Shown here: positions 50,086 through 58,619 of the stretch, in pieces | Layout of the letters: each line of letters starts with the position of its first letter | How positions within the stretch are numbered: position 1 is the first letter of the stretch | DNA from: Ardenticatenaceae bacterium | GTDB taxonomy: Bacteria; Chloroflexota; Anaerolineae; Promineifilales; Promineifilaceae | Length of the DNA stretch: 64,000 nucleotides | Assembly: GCA_020634415.1 (NCBI GenBank) | Contig: JACKBT010000002.1 | Location: 124,001 to 188,000, forward strand | Direction: 5' to 3' | Notes under the pieces: generated by a model | Seen by the model: only the letters and a program-made list of their open reading frames with translations | Database searches by the model: none | What the model was told of the DNA's origin: nothing | Program-made: the position numbers and the translations under genes

Positions 50086-51858
50086 GTGAAGAAGCAGCGA
50101 GACATCCACATCCTTTGGCGAGCCTTCTATTATTTACGCCCCTTCCGCACCTATGTAATGGGCATCTATCTGTTGATGCTGCTCATCAACCTCGTCAACG
50201 CGGCTGTGCCGCAGTTCATGCGCTGGATGATTGATGAGGGCATTTATGGCGGCAATTTGCCGCTGCTCAGTTGGGCGGTGTTGGGACTGCTGGGGTTAAC
50301 GGCCGTTAAAGGCATCTTCATCTACTTCCAGGGCATCTGGACCGAAATCTCCTCCCAGGGCGTGGCCTACGACCTGCGCAACGCCGTCATGCACAAACTC
50401 ACCAGCCTCAGCTTCGCCTTCCACGACAACACCGAAGCCGGGCAAATCCTCTCCCGCTCCCTGCAAGATGTAGAGCGCATCCGCTTTCTGACGGGACGAG
50501 CCGTGCTGCGTTTGGTCGAGGGTGGCGTGCAGTTGTTGTTAACGGCCGTTATCCTCCTCACCATGAACCGCAACCTGGCCCTGCTCATCATCCTCACCCT
50601 GCCCCTGCTCATGCACCGCGCCTACCAATTTGGTAAACAGTTCCGCCCCCTCTCCTTCCAAATCCAAGATCAACTGGGCACACTCACCACCCGCCTGGAA
50701 CAAAGCTTACGCGGCATCACCGTCGTCAAAGCCTTCGCCCAGGAAGAAAAAGAGATAGACCGCTTCACCGCCGACAACGAAAAATGGTTCCAACTCTCCG
50801 CCAAATCTGTCCGCATTGAAGCCATCAACGCACCGCTGCTGGACATGATGGCTAACTTCGGCAGCGTGGCTATCCTCTGGTACGGCGGCTGGCTCGTCAT
50901 CCAAAATCAGCTCACACTGGGCGAACTCGTCGCCTTCACCACCTATCTGGCCCAACTCATCCGCCCCATCAACCTCATGGGGCGCATCATCCCCATCCTG
51001 GCGATTGCGGCCTCGGCTGGCGAGCGCATCTTCCAAATCCTCGACACCCCCTCCGCCGTTGCCGATGCCCCCGATGCCCACGCCGTTACCGCCAGTCGCG
51101 GCCTGGTGCGCTTTGAAAATGTCTCCTTTGGCTACCGCGATGGACAGACGATTTTGCACGATGTCAATTTGGAAGCGCAGCCGGGGCAGGTGGTGGCCCT
51201 GCTGGGGCCAACCGGTTCGGGCAAATCCACCATCATCAATTTGCTGGCCCGTTTTTATGAGCCGACAAACGGCCGTATCACCCTCGACAACAGCGACACC
51301 CGCGATCTCACCCTCGACTCCCTGCGCCAGCAAATCGGCATCGTCATGCAAGACAGCACCCTCTTTGCCGCCTCCGTGCGCGAAAACATCGCCTTCGGCC
51401 GTCCCGAAGCCAGCGAGGAGGAAATCATCCAGGCGGCTAAAGATGCCCAAGCCCACGAGTTCATCAGCCAGATGCCCGAAGGCTACGACACCCGCGTCGG
51501 CGAGCGCGGTGTGACCCTTTCCGGCGGCCAAAAGCAGCGGCTGGCCATCGCCCGCGCCCTCATCACCGACCCGCGCATCCTCATTTTGGATGATGCCACC
51601 GCCAGCGTGGACACCAACACAGAGCAGCTCATCCAGCAAGCCCTGGATCGCCTCATGGCCGGCCGTACCACCTTCGTCATCGCCCACCGCCTCAGCACCG
51701 TCCGCCGTGCCGATTTGATCCTTGTGATGCAAAACGGCCGTATCGCCACCAGAGGCACCCACGAAGAATTACTGCAAACATCCGAACTGTATCGGCAGGT
51801 TTATGAACTGCAATTACGTCCACAGGAGGTAGAAAAGAGACTAGAGACTGGAGACTAG
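50086..51858 (+). CDS. ABC exporter half-transporter A (degenerate catalytic site)
   Basis: The 590-residue protein has six membrane helices (about 10-310) and one ATPase domain: Walker A G-P-T-G-S-G-K-S-T, canonical signature L-S-G-G-Q-K-Q-R and Walker B I-L-I-L-D-D. The catalytic Glu after Walker B is Asp, as in the degenerate half of heterodimeric exporters. The start is uncertain: GTG 50086 gives a sensible N-terminus, TTG 50008 adds 26 residues; neither has a strong ribosome site. Its last codons and stop (L-E-T-G-D) are encoded by a GAGACT word repeat. The partner gene follows after that repeat. Confidence 0.9.
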   Translation: MKKQRDIHILWRAFYYLRPFRTYVMGIYLLMLLINLVNAAVPQFMRWMIDEGIYGGNLPLLSWAVLGLLGLTAVKGIFIYFQGIWTEISSQGVAYDLRNAVMHKLTSLSFAFHDNTEAGQILSRSLQDVERIRFLTGRAVLRLVEGGVQLLLTAVILLTMNRNLALLIILTLPLLMHRAYQFGKQFRPLSFQIQDQLGTLTTRLEQSLRGITVVKAFAQEEKEIDRFTADNEKWFQLSAKSVRIEAINAPLLDMMANFGSVAILWYGGWLVIQNQLTLGELVAFTTYLAQLIRPINLMGRIIPILAIAASAGERIFQILDTPSAVADAPDAHAVTASRGLVRFENVSFGYRDGQTILHDVNLEAQPGQVVALLGPTGSGKSTIINLLARFYEPTNGRITLDNSDTRDLTLDSLRQQIGIVMQDSTLFAASVRENIAFGRPEASEEEIIQAAKDAQAHEFISQMPEGYDTRVGERGVTLSGGQKQRLAIARALITDPRILILDDATASVDTNTEQLIQQALDRLMAGRTTFVIAHRLSTVRRADLILVMQNGRIATRGTHEELLQTSELYRQVYELQLRPQEVEKRLETGD

Positions 51859-51910
51859 AGACTTAGCAGTACCTTAAGTCTCCAATCTCCAATCTCCAGT
51901 CTCCAATCTT
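51836..51910. repeat. GAGACT-word inverted repeat between exporter genes
   Basis: The left side is a run of AGAGACT/GGAGACT words, the right side a run of AGTCTCC/AATCTCC words, giving an imperfect hairpin. It contains the stop codon of the first exporter gene and ends at the ATG of the second. The same word family makes a perfect 20-bp stem at 58620-58663. Confidence 0.75.
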
Positions 51911-53737
51911 ATGTCTTTCAGCTTCTCCCCCGGCATGGGGCCACGCGGCGCGATTCACCAATTTGGCGGTGAGGGCAAAGACGGCCGTCTCTTCAACAAA
52001 AACGTCGTCACCGGCATGTTGGCCTTCGTGCGCCCCTATTGGCGGCGCATGGCCGTGGCCGCCCTCCTCATGCTCATCACCACTGGCCTTACCCTGCTTA
52101 TCCCCATCCTCATGCAGCGGGCCATTGATAACCATATCACACCAGGCGACGCTGCTGGCTTGCAAAGTGTGGCGATTCAGTTGGCGATGGCGTTTTTGGC
52201 ACTGTATGGGACAACGGCCGTACAGCAATACACCCTCTCTTGGGTCGGCCAGCGCGTCCTCACCAACATCCGCGAAACCATGTTCCGCCATTTACAGGCC
52301 CTGCCCCTCAGCTACCACGACCGCACCATCGTCGGTGTCACCGTCTCCCGCGTCATCAACGACGTGGCCGCCATCAACGACCTGCTGACACAAGGGCTGC
52401 TCACCCTCATCGGCGACATCCTCACCCTCATCGGCATCCTCATCGTCATGCTCACCATGAGTACCAAACTGGCCTTACTCACCTTCACTGTCCTGCCGCT
52501 GATGGTGTTAGCCACGCTGATTTTTTCGTCACGGGCCAAATCGGCTTTTCGGGAGACGCGGAAGAGTGTGGCCAACGTAGTCGGCCGTTTGGCCGAAAAC
52601 ATAGACGGGATGCGCGTCATCCAGGCTTTTGCCCAAGAAAATGCCGCCCGCGAACGCTTTGAAGCCGTCAACCGCGAGAACTGGGTCGCCAACAATCGAG
52701 CAATGGCCCTCTCCTTCGTCTTCCTGCCCAGCATCGAATTTTTGGGCGTGTTGGCCACGGCGATTGTGTTGTGGTTTGGCGGTCGTTTTGTCGCCGCCGA
52801 AGAGGTCACATTGGGTGTGATGGTCGCTTTTCTGGCTTACGTCACCCGCTTCTTCCAGCCCATCCAAGAACTGAGCCGCATCTACACCACCATGCAGTCG
52901 GCCATGGCCGGCGGCGAACAGGTGCTCAACCTGCTCAACACCGACCTCACCATTGCTGATGCCGCCGATGCCGCCGCCATGCCGCCCATCGTCGGCGAAA
53001 TCCGGTTTGAGCAGGTTTCCTTCCGCTACAACACAAACGATGAGGCCGATTGGGTGCTGCGCGATGTCAATTTGACCATCGAGCCGGGGCAAACCATTGC
53101 CTTGGTAGGGCCAACGGGCGCGGGCAAAACGACCATCGCCAACCTCATCCCTCGCTTCTACGAAGTGAGCGAAGGCGCAGTGTTGATTGACGGTCATGAT
53201 GTGCGCTCGGTGACGCAAGCCTCGCTGCGCCAGCAGTTTGGCCTCGTGCCGCAAGACCCCTTCCTCTTCGCCGGCACCGTCGCCGACAATATCAGTTTCG
53301 GCCACCCCACTGCCACACAGGCGGACATTGTGGCGGCAGCGAAGATGGCGAATGCCCACGACTTTATCGAGGCCATGCCCGATGGTTATGACACGAAGAT
53401 TCTGGAGGGCGCGGTCAATCTATCGGTGGGGCAGCGGCAGTTGTTGTGCATTGCCCGTGCCGCCATCGCCAACCCGCGCATCCTCATTTTGGACGAGGCC
53501 ACTGCCAGTGTGGACACAGTGACGGAGGTTCTCATACAGGGGGCGTTGGAGAAGTTGATGCGGGGAAGAACGGCCGTTGTCATAGCCCACCGCCTCAGCA
53601 CCATCCGCCACGCCGACCGCATCTGCGTCATCCGGTCCGGCCAAATCGTCGAGCAAGGCAGCCATGATGAACTCCTGGCACAGTCTGGCCTTTACAATGA
53701 ACTGTACCAACGCCAGTTTTTGAGCGGGGCAGAGTAA
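51911..53737 (+). CDS. ABC exporter half-transporter B (canonical catalytic Glu)
   Basis: The 608-residue protein has a cytoplasmic leader, six helices (about 45-325) and an ATPase domain with Walker A G-P-T-G-A-G-K-T-T, Walker B I-L-I-L-D-E-A-T-A-S-V-D with the catalytic Glu, and a noncanonical signature L-S-V-G-Q-R-Q-L. Its changes are the mirror of half A: one ATP site combines B's Glu with A's L-S-G-G-Q, the other is degenerate on both sides. This is the pattern of heterodimeric exporters such as TM287/288 or BmrCD, which expel lipids, peptides or drugs. Substrate unknown. Confidence 0.93.
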   Translation: MSFSFSPGMGPRGAIHQFGGEGKDGRLFNKNVVTGMLAFVRPYWRRMAVAALLMLITTGLTLLIPILMQRAIDNHITPGDAAGLQSVAIQLAMAFLALYGTTAVQQYTLSWVGQRVLTNIRETMFRHLQALPLSYHDRTIVGVTVSRVINDVAAINDLLTQGLLTLIGDILTLIGILIVMLTMSTKLALLTFTVLPLMVLATLIFSSRAKSAFRETRKSVANVVGRLAENIDGMRVIQAFAQENAARERFEAVNRENWVANNRAMALSFVFLPSIEFLGVLATAIVLWFGGRFVAAEEVTLGVMVAFLAYVTRFFQPIQELSRIYTTMQSAMAGGEQVLNLLNTDLTIADAADAAAMPPIVGEIRFEQVSFRYNTNDEADWVLRDVNLTIEPGQTIALVGPTGAGKTTIANLIPRFYEVSEGAVLIDGHDVRSVTQASLRQQFGLVPQDPFLFAGTVADNISFGHPTATQADIVAAAKMANAHDFIEAMPDGYDTKILEGAVNLSVGQRQLLCIARAAIANPRILILDEATASVDTVTEVLIQGALEKLMRGRTAVVIAHRLSTIRHADRICVIRSGQIVEQGSHDELLAQSGLYNELYQRQFLSGAE

Positions 53738-53777
53738 ATCGCTTTTTGGATATTATAATGCTGGCATGGAGTAAAGC

Positions 53778-54143
53778 GTGTACGTTCGTTGCATCAATAA
53801 CAGACAATATTTGAAACAACCTGATTTTGAAGACGATGAAATCATTCTCGATCTGTTGATCGGACAGATTTACAAGGTTATTCCCGACAAACAAGAGGAG
53901 GCTTTGGGCTATTTACGCATCGTAGATGAATCGGGCGAAGATTACACCTTCCCTGCTGCCTACTTTGAGCCAGTTGATTACAGCTATCCCAACGGCAAAG
54001 AACTAGATGCCCAAATCACCGTTCATCTCAACGAATTAGACAAAGCCATTCTCCGTGCCGAAGCTTTAGCCGCGCAGACATCCGTTTCAGCCTTAATTCG
54101 GGAGTGGATCGAGGAACGACTAGACCTGCCGCAAACTGCATAA
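53778..54143 (+). CDS. Small protein with N-terminal beta domain and ribbon-helix-helix tail
   Basis: The 121-residue protein starts at GTG 53778, with G-G-A-G seven bases upstream. Residues 1-70 look beta-rich and begin C-I-N-N-R-Q-Y-L (pattern also L-L-I-G-Q-I-Y-K-V-I-P-D). The last 45 residues, I-T-V-H-L-N-E-L-D-K-A-I-L-R-A-E-A-L-A-A-Q ... I-R-E-W-I-E-E-R-L, have the ribbon-helix-helix layout of CopG-type antitoxins. I do not recognise the N-terminal domain. A YgiT-type zinc-finger gene follows 16 bp later, which hints at an antitoxin-like role. Confidence 0.6.
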   Translation: MYVRCINNRQYLKQPDFEDDEIILDLLIGQIYKVIPDKQEEALGYLRIVDESGEDYTFPAAYFEPVDYSYPNGKELDAQITVHLNELDKAILRAEALAAQTSVSALIREWIEERLDLPQTA

Positions 54144-54159
54144 AAAGGAGGGATGTTCA

Positions 54160-54387
54160 TTGATTTGTGATATTTGTGGACAGGAAGGGGCGAAAATCCG
54201 GCATGTTTCGCGCAGTTATGGCAAGGGTGAAAGTCTACTGGTGATAGAAAATGTGCCTGTCGTTAGTTGTCCCCATTGTGGTGAGAGCTATTTAACGGCC
54301 GTAACCCTGCACGAAATCGAACGCATCAAACTGCACCGCCAATCCTTTGCCCAGCCGCGCTCTGTGCCAGTAGCTGTTTTTGCTTAG
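54160..54387 (+). CDS. YgiT-type zinc-finger protein (MqsA N-terminal-like)
   Basis: The 75-residue protein has two CxxC pairs: C-D-I-C at 3-6 and C-P-H-C at 37-40, with E-S-Y-L-T after the second, as in YgiT/MqsA zinc-binding domains of antitoxins. The TTG start at 54160 is supported by A-A-G-G-A-G-G eight bases before it. The usual DNA-binding XRE domain of MqsA is absent. No RelE/MqsR-like toxin lies beside it. Confidence 0.75.
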   Translation: MICDICGQEGAKIRHVSRSYGKGESLLVIENVPVVSCPHCGESYLTAVTLHEIERIKLHRQSFAQPRSVPVAVFA

Positions 54388-54467
54388 TGGAGTTGCCTCA
54401 AGCTTATTGAGGCGAACTATCATTTAGTTTTGCCAGGCTGAAGTTGACAACCAGAGGGAGGCGTTCA

Positions 54468-54650
54468 ATGGCACAATGGGAAACTTGTGAGATTACAATG
54501 AGAGAAATTCGTGAAGCTAAAATGAAAAGCGGACTTTTTAGTAATACTTGGGTGCCAAGTATTGAGCGGTGGGAAGCATTAAAAACAGACTCTTCTGGCT
54601 CGCAGACAATCTATAAGTCGGAAGAGTTCCAAGGAGCTTTTGCAGAATAA
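54468..54650 (+). CDS. Hypothetical 60-residue protein
   Basis: ATG 54468 follows G-A-G-G-G-A-G-G with good spacing. The protein is soluble, with three Trp, and reads like a phage- or plasmid-style accessory protein (M-A-Q-W-E-T-C-E-I-T). I do not recognise a family. Its end overlaps the start of the SHOCT-domain gene by 11 bases. Confidence 0.55.
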   Translation: MAQWETCEITMREIREAKMKSGLFSNTWVPSIERWEALKTDSSGSQTIYKSEEFQGAFAE

Positions 54651-54903
54651 GGAAGAATACGAGAAGAGGCATGAAGAATATCAGAAAATGATAAGCCATT
54701 TATTGAACGAAGGATGGGAACCTGCTGCAACTAACGAGCATGGTGGAATAACACTGATGAAACGGCCGATTACTGAATCTGAACATCAAGCAACAAATGA
54801 TCCTGTAAACCTTCTCAGGCAATTGGCTAATCTTCATGAGGCAGGCATCTTAACGGATCAAGAGTTTGAAGCAAAGAAAGCGGAAATATTGAAACGCATG
54901 TAG
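54640..54903 (+). CDS. SHOCT-domain protein
   Basis: The 87-residue protein has an N-terminal helical part (K-R-H-E-E-Y-Q-K-M) and a short C-terminal SHOCT domain at about 56-87: L-R-Q-L-A-N-L-H-E-A-G-I-L-T-D-Q-E-F-E, then K-K-A-E-I-L. SHOCT domains mediate oligomerisation. The TTG at 54640 has A-A-G-G-A-G close upstream. The stop TAG coincides with the first bases of the TIR element at 54901, so the element insertion may have set the C-terminus. Confidence 0.7.
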   Translation: MQNKEEYEKRHEEYQKMISHLLNEGWEPAATNEHGGITLMKRPITESEHQATNDPVNLLRQLANLHEAGILTDQEFEAKKAEILKRM

Positions 54904-55047
54904 GGGCGGGACGACGCGGTAGAACGTTAGAAATTGTCCAATGCCTCGCCTCCGCGTCGTCTCGCCCAATGGCAGCGGCAGGGCGAGACAGGCGGGAGAG
55001 GAGGTGTTGGTTATCCGCCAAGAACCGCCCCGCCTGTCCCGCCCCTA
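54901..55047. repeat. TIR-bearing repeat element, copy 1 (147 bp)
   Basis: The ends are the perfect 12-bp inverted repeat TAGGGGCGGGAC (54901-54912) and GTCCCGCCCCTA (55036-55047). Inside, G-A-C-G-A-C-G-C-G-G pairs with C-C-G-C-G-T-C-G-T-C, and C-A-G-G-G-C-G-A-G-A-C-A-G-G follows. A second copy lies at 55879-56015. No coding capacity. The 54904-55246 gap also holds three palindrome copies and the hicA promoter. Confidence 0.85.
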
Positions 55048-55183
55048 CGATATTGTGTTGGTTTTTGGGGTGAGAGAGGGATGTAGGCCAAACGGCCGTT
55101 CACCAAGAACATTTAGGCAAAACGGCCGTTCCCCCACCTTATTATTACCAGTGACATGTGGGCAGAAACGGCCGAGAAACTTC

Positions 55184-55211
55184 TTGACAACGATACCAAT
55201 AATGATACTAT
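55184..55211 (+). promoter_or_regulatory. Candidate sigma-70 promoter of hicAB
   Basis: TTGACA (55184-55189), a 16-bp spacer and TACTAT (55206-55211) lie 36 bp before the hicA start. The box quality is good. The spacer with A-T-A-C-C-A-A-T and A-T-G-A-T-A-C-T could hold a HicB operator, unproven. Confidence 0.65.
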
Positions 55212-55246
55212 TCTGGCGTGGCTTCCGTTGAAGATATTCTGACAAA

Positions 55247-55462
55247 ATGCGTCGCAATCCCAAAGGGATCTCCTTCAATGACCTTTGCAAGGTTTGCGAT
55301 CATTATTTCGGAGAAGCACACCAATCAGGTGGCAGCCATCGCATCTACAAAACCCCCTGGCAAGGTGATCCGCGAGTGAATATCCAAAACGACAAAGGCA
55401 AAGCCAAAGCATATCAAGTACGGCAAGTTTTGAAAGCCATTGATAGATTGGAGGCAATATGA
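55247..55462 (+). CDS. hicA: HicA mRNA interferase toxin
   Basis: The 71-residue protein has the HicA double-stranded-RNA-binding-like fold pattern, with the catalytic His31 in G-G-S-H-R and I-Q-N-D-K-G-K-A-K-A-Y-Q-V-R-Q-V-L near the end. It cleaves mRNA when free. The hicB start overlaps its stop (ATGA), the usual order toxin then antitoxin. The pair sits between two copies of a TIR-bearing repeat. Confidence 0.85.
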   Translation: MRRNPKGISFNDLCKVCDHYFGEAHQSGGSHRIYKTPWQGDPRVNIQNDKGKAKAYQVRQVLKAIDRLEAI

Positions 55463-55800
55463 CCCTGGAACAAGATCATTACACCTATCGCATTACCTGG
55501 TCAGAAGAAGATAAGGAATACGTTGGCCTTTGCGCTGAGTTTCCCAGCCTTAGCTGGTTGGCCGAAACCCCTGAAGCTGCCTTACAAGGCATTCGTCAAG
55601 TTGTCGCCGATGTTGTCACAGATTTAGCTGAAAACAATGAACCCATCCCTGAACCAATTGCCACCAAACAGTTTAGTGGCAAATTTTTAGTCCGTGTGCC
55701 ACCGGATATTCACCGACGTTTGGTTTTGGAAGCGGCCGAAGCGGGTATTAGCCTGAACCGATTAGCGAGTGCCAAGTTGGGCAATAAGACTCAAGTGTAG
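55459..55800 (+). CDS. hicB: HicB antitoxin
   Basis: The 113-residue protein has the partial RNase-H-like HicB domain at its N-terminus (Y-R-I-T-W-S-E-E-D-K-E-Y-V-G-L-C-A-E-F-P-S-L-S) and a ribbon-helix-helix at the C-terminus (F-L-V-R-V-P-P-D-I-H-R-R-L ... S-L-N-R-L-A-S). It neutralises HicA and represses the operon. Coupled to hicA by ATGA. Confidence 0.88.
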   Translation: MTLEQDHYTYRITWSEEDKEYVGLCAEFPSLSWLAETPEAALQGIRQVVADVVTDLAENNEPIPEPIATKQFSGKFLVRVPPDIHRRLVLEAAEAGISLNRLASAKLGNKTQV

Positions 55801-55878
55801 TACGTGTGAGTCGGTAAAACGGCCGTTCCCCAAGAACATTTAGGCAAAACGGCCGTCTTCCACATCATTTTGTTCCCG

Positions 55879-56015
55879 TAGGGGCGGGACGACGCGGTAG
55901 AACGCTAGAAATTACCCAACACCCCTCACCGCGTCGTCTCGCCCCCTGGCCTGGCGGCAGGGCGAGACAGGATGTTGGTGAAAAACAAAGAACAGCCCCG
56001 CCTCTCCCGCCCCTA
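55879..56015. repeat. TIR-bearing repeat element, copy 2 (137 bp)
   Basis: It begins TAGGGGCGGGACGACGCGGT like copy 1 and ends T-C-C-C-G-C-C-C-C-T-A. It differs from copy 1 by a small internal deletion. The 55801-56344 gap also contains a stretch around 55818-55857 that repeats 55091-55130: two palindromes joined by A-A-G-A-A-C-A-T-T-T-A-G-G. The rest of the gap shows a weak GAGACT-type word repeat near 56095-56150 and no gene. Confidence 0.85.
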
Positions 56016-56344
56016 CGATAAGGTGTTGGAAAATGGGGAAAATGTGGAGGCAAAACGGCCGTTCCCCCCATCACTCAACCTGGTTGTTCAGCCAGAGACG
56101 AGAAACTGAAAACTAGAGATTAACCAGTCTCCAATCTCTAATCGCCAAAATCGCCAAGCTAAAAACGAACACATCCCCACAAGCCTGCCCCATTACCTGG
56201 CACAATGTCCAGGTTCCCCTTGGCGCATTTGCCAGGCCATAGCCCCTCTGAAAAGTGGCGTATATCGGCAGTTGGGCTTATTATAGGCATGGTAAATTCT
56301 TACCAGTGAGCAAATCTTATATTTCAAAAAGGAAGGTATAAATT

Positions 56345-56800
56345 ATGAAACAAGTTACCACACTCATTAAGAAATGGTTCCCCGCCCAAGATGTTCTTTC
56401 TGCCCATTGTGATGGCCCTTGTGGCGTTTACGATCCCGCTTCAGCCCGCATCGCCGCCGAGGCTGTCCTCTCCATGACCAAAAAGATTATGGCTTTGGAA
56501 GGCAAAACCGACATCCAATCCATCAACTCCATGTCTCGTTACATTGCCATCAAAGAAGAGCAGGCCCATCTTGCTAAAACCGAACTGCTCGTTTTGTGGA
56601 CTGACTACTTCAAGCCTGTCCACCTGGAAGCCCATCCTGACCTGCACACCACGTTCTGGAATGCGGCCAAATTGTGTTCGGCCGTTAAAGTAGAAGTCAG
56701 CCTGGAACATGCCCAAGAATTAATGGCCGCCATCGAGAACATCCACAATATTTTCTGGGCCACCAAGAACCGCGATGTGGCTTATTACACAGCCAGCTAA
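56345..56800 (+). CDS. sodN: Nickel-containing superoxide dismutase
   Basis: The 151-residue protein carries the nickel hook H-C-D-G-P-C-G-V-Y at 21-29, so mature His1, Cys2 and Cys6 can bind Ni once a 20-residue propeptide is removed. The remainder is the four-helix bundle seen in NiSOD. It disproportionates superoxide. There is no secretion signal, so it acts in the cytoplasm. A-A-G-G-A-A-G-G precedes the ATG. The processing protease gene follows 64 bp downstream, making a complete unit. Confidence 0.96.
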   Translation: MKQVTTLIKKWFPAQDVLSAHCDGPCGVYDPASARIAAEAVLSMTKKIMALEGKTDIQSINSMSRYIAIKEEQAHLAKTELLVLWTDYFKPVHLEAHPDLHTTFWNAAKLCSAVKVEVSLEHAQELMAAIENIHNIFWATKNRDVAYYTAS

Positions 56801-56864
56801 ATGGTTATCTGTGAACCCTAATCAGTTGTCGGCTTACCGATAACGGTTTACGGTTCATGCCTAT

Positions 56865-57209
56865 ATGGGCACTGATTTAGCAGATAGCAACTTCAAAGAA
56901 ATAGTCCTTTGGCTTTTGAGGCTCCGGCGGCGTTTTGCCATTACCGGAGCCTCTATGTTTCCCCTACTTAAAGAAGGTGATGAGGTTCTGGTGGATGTGC
57001 GAGCCTATCGCCGTCAGTTGCCCCAAGTTGGGGAGATTGTGGCCGCCCACCACCCCACACAGGCGGGGGTAACGGTGGTGAAGCGAATAACGGCCGTTCA
57101 TCCCCACCACACCTTCCAACTCCAAGGCGATAATGCCGCCGCCAGCACCAACTTCGACCAGGTAACGGCCGTTCAAATCATCGGTCGTGTCACCAGCCGC
57201 TTCGGTTAA
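56865..57209 (+). CDS. sodX: Nickel-type superoxide dismutase maturation protease (S26 family)
   Basis: The 114-residue protein is a short S26 signal-peptidase-like enzyme. The nucleophile is Ser30 in T-G-A-S-M-F-P and the general base Lys73 in V-V-K-R-I; Q-G-D-N-A-A-A-S-T matches the third motif. It should cut the SodN propeptide to expose the Ni-binding His. The lack of a strong membrane anchor fits the maturation role. Two palindromes lie near its 3' end. Confidence 0.9.
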   Translation: MGTDLADSNFKEIVLWLLRLRRRFAITGASMFPLLKEGDEVLVDVRAYRRQLPQVGEIVAAHHPTQAGVTVVKRITAVHPHHTFQLQGDNAAASTNFDQVTAVQIIGRVTSRFG

Positions 57210-57337
57210 GCGGCAGTCCGCAGCCAAACCGCCCATCTGCGACCCCAAAATGTCACTCAGCCGCCTACTCATGCACCGCTTATGTTTAACTCAGATTCGA
57301 TTCAGAAAAGTAGCCTATTCTTATAAACGAAGTCGCC

Positions 57338-57389
57338 AAAACGTTCGCCTCAGGTTTCCCCTCCTGGACCTGGGGCGAACGTTTTTTTT
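57338..57389. terminator. Intrinsic terminator between sodX and alr
   Basis: AAAACGTTCGCC pairs with GGCGAACGTTTT with an inner C-A-G-G-T/A-C-C-T-G pairing, followed by a T8 run. A and T runs on both sides suit two-way use between convergent genes. Confidence 0.85.
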
Positions 57390-57398
57390 CGACTAAAC

Positions 57399-57457
57399 AG
57401 ACCTGTCAGGTCAACCCGTATTGGGATTGCCTCTTCACAAGCAGCCCTGACAGGTCT
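57399..57457. repeat. AGACCTGTCAGG inverted repeat
   Basis: AGACCTGTCAGG (57399-57410) pairs with CCTGACAGGTCT (57446-57457), just before the 3' end of the convergent alanine racemase gene. It resembles common dispersed intergenic hairpins. Confidence 0.65.
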
Positions 57458-57459
57458 CA

Positions 57460-58608
57460 TTACCTCCCCCCCACATACACCCGTGACACCCGCGTATTAA
57501 TATTCGTCAGCACCTCATAAGGAATCGTATCGGCCCAAACCGCCAACTCCTCACAACGGATGGCCACCCCATCAGCATCCCCCAGCAAAATCACCTCATC
57601 ATTGTTATAAGCCGAGTCCCACTCAATATTGACCATCATCTGATCCATGCAAATACGGCCAACCACCGGATACCGCTTTCCCCGAATAATCACCTCCGCC
57701 TGCCCCGACATCCGCCGAAAATAGCCATCGCCATAACCTGCCGGCACCGTCACCACCCGCACCATGTGGTCACTCTGCCAGGTGGAGCCATAACTAACGG
57801 GGTGGCCGGGCTGCACCACCTTAAAGTAGACCACCCGCGACTTCCACGACAACACCGGCTGCACCGCCACCGTCTGCGGCACGTCAGCGGAAGGATACAC
57901 GCCATAAAGCAAAATGCCTGGCCGCACCATATCAAAATGGCTCTCTGGCAGTTGCAAAATCGCGCCCGAATTCGCCATGTGGCGCAGCGGCGTGGGCAGG
58001 CTGTGCCGCTCATAAAAGTACAGCACTTCGTTGAAGCGTTCTAATTGCAAGCGAGCCGAAGTGAGATCGGCCGTATCCGCATTGGCAAAATGGGAATAGA
58101 TACCCTCTACCTGGCAGTGCTGGCAGTGCAATGAGGCTTCTAGCAGCGGTTCGGCATTGTAATAGTGCACACCAATCCGCTCCATGCCCGTGTCAATTTT
58201 CAGATGTACTTGGGCCTGTACACCCATCGCCTGGGCAGCCGCATCAATTTGCGCCAGCTTTTCCGTAGAGGAGGCGGTTAGGGTCAAATTGTGCTGCAAA
58301 AAGAGGGGAATCTGGTTGCCCAAGATGCCGCCCATCACCAAAATGGGTGCGGTAATGCCCGATTCCCGCAGCAAAATACCCTCTTCTAAAAAGGCAACCC
58401 CCAGGTAGGAAGCACCGATGGCCACGACATGCCGCGCTACCTCAACGAGGCCATGCCCGTAGGCATTGGCTTTGAGGATGGGCATGATAGCAGCGGGGGA
58501 TACGGCCGTTTCAATCCCCCGATAATTCGCCGTCAACCGCTCCAAATCCACCTCCACATACGTCGGGCGCAAAACACCATTGCTGCTAATCGTTGCTTGA
58601 TTTACCAT
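57460..58608 (-). CDS. alr: Alanine racemase
   Basis: The 382-residue protein has the PLP-binding Lys46 in I-L-K-A-N-A-Y-G-H-G and the second-base region A-G-Y-G-D-G-Y with C-M-D-Q, which match Alr. It interconverts L- and D-alanine for peptidoglycan. It is convergent with sodX. A perfect GAGACT-word hairpin stands just before its start, in the 185-bp gap to the MaoC gene. Confidence 0.95.
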   Translation of the reverse strand: MVNQATISSNGVLRPTYVEVDLERLTANYRGIETAVSPAAIMPILKANAYGHGLVEVARHVVAIGASYLGVAFLEEGILLRESGITAPILVMGGILGNQIPLFLQHNLTLTASSTEKLAQIDAAAQAMGVQAQVHLKIDTGMERIGVHYYNAEPLLEASLHCQHCQVEGIYSHFANADTADLTSARLQLERFNEVLYFYERHSLPTPLRHMANSGAILQLPESHFDMVRPGILLYGVYPSADVPQTVAVQPVLSWKSRVVYFKVVQPGHPVSYGSTWQSDHMVRVVTVPAGYGDGYFRRMSGQAEVIIRGKRYPVVGRICMDQMMVNIEWDSAYNNDEVILLGDADGVAIRCEELAVWADTIPYEVLTNINTRVSRVYVGGR

Positions 58609-58619
58609 AGTTTTTTGGA

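Noticed and set aside
51836..51910. GAGACT word arrays as CRISPR or VNTR loci
   Set aside because: Word length is 6-7 bp, there are no spacers, and the arms are inverted rather than purely tandem.
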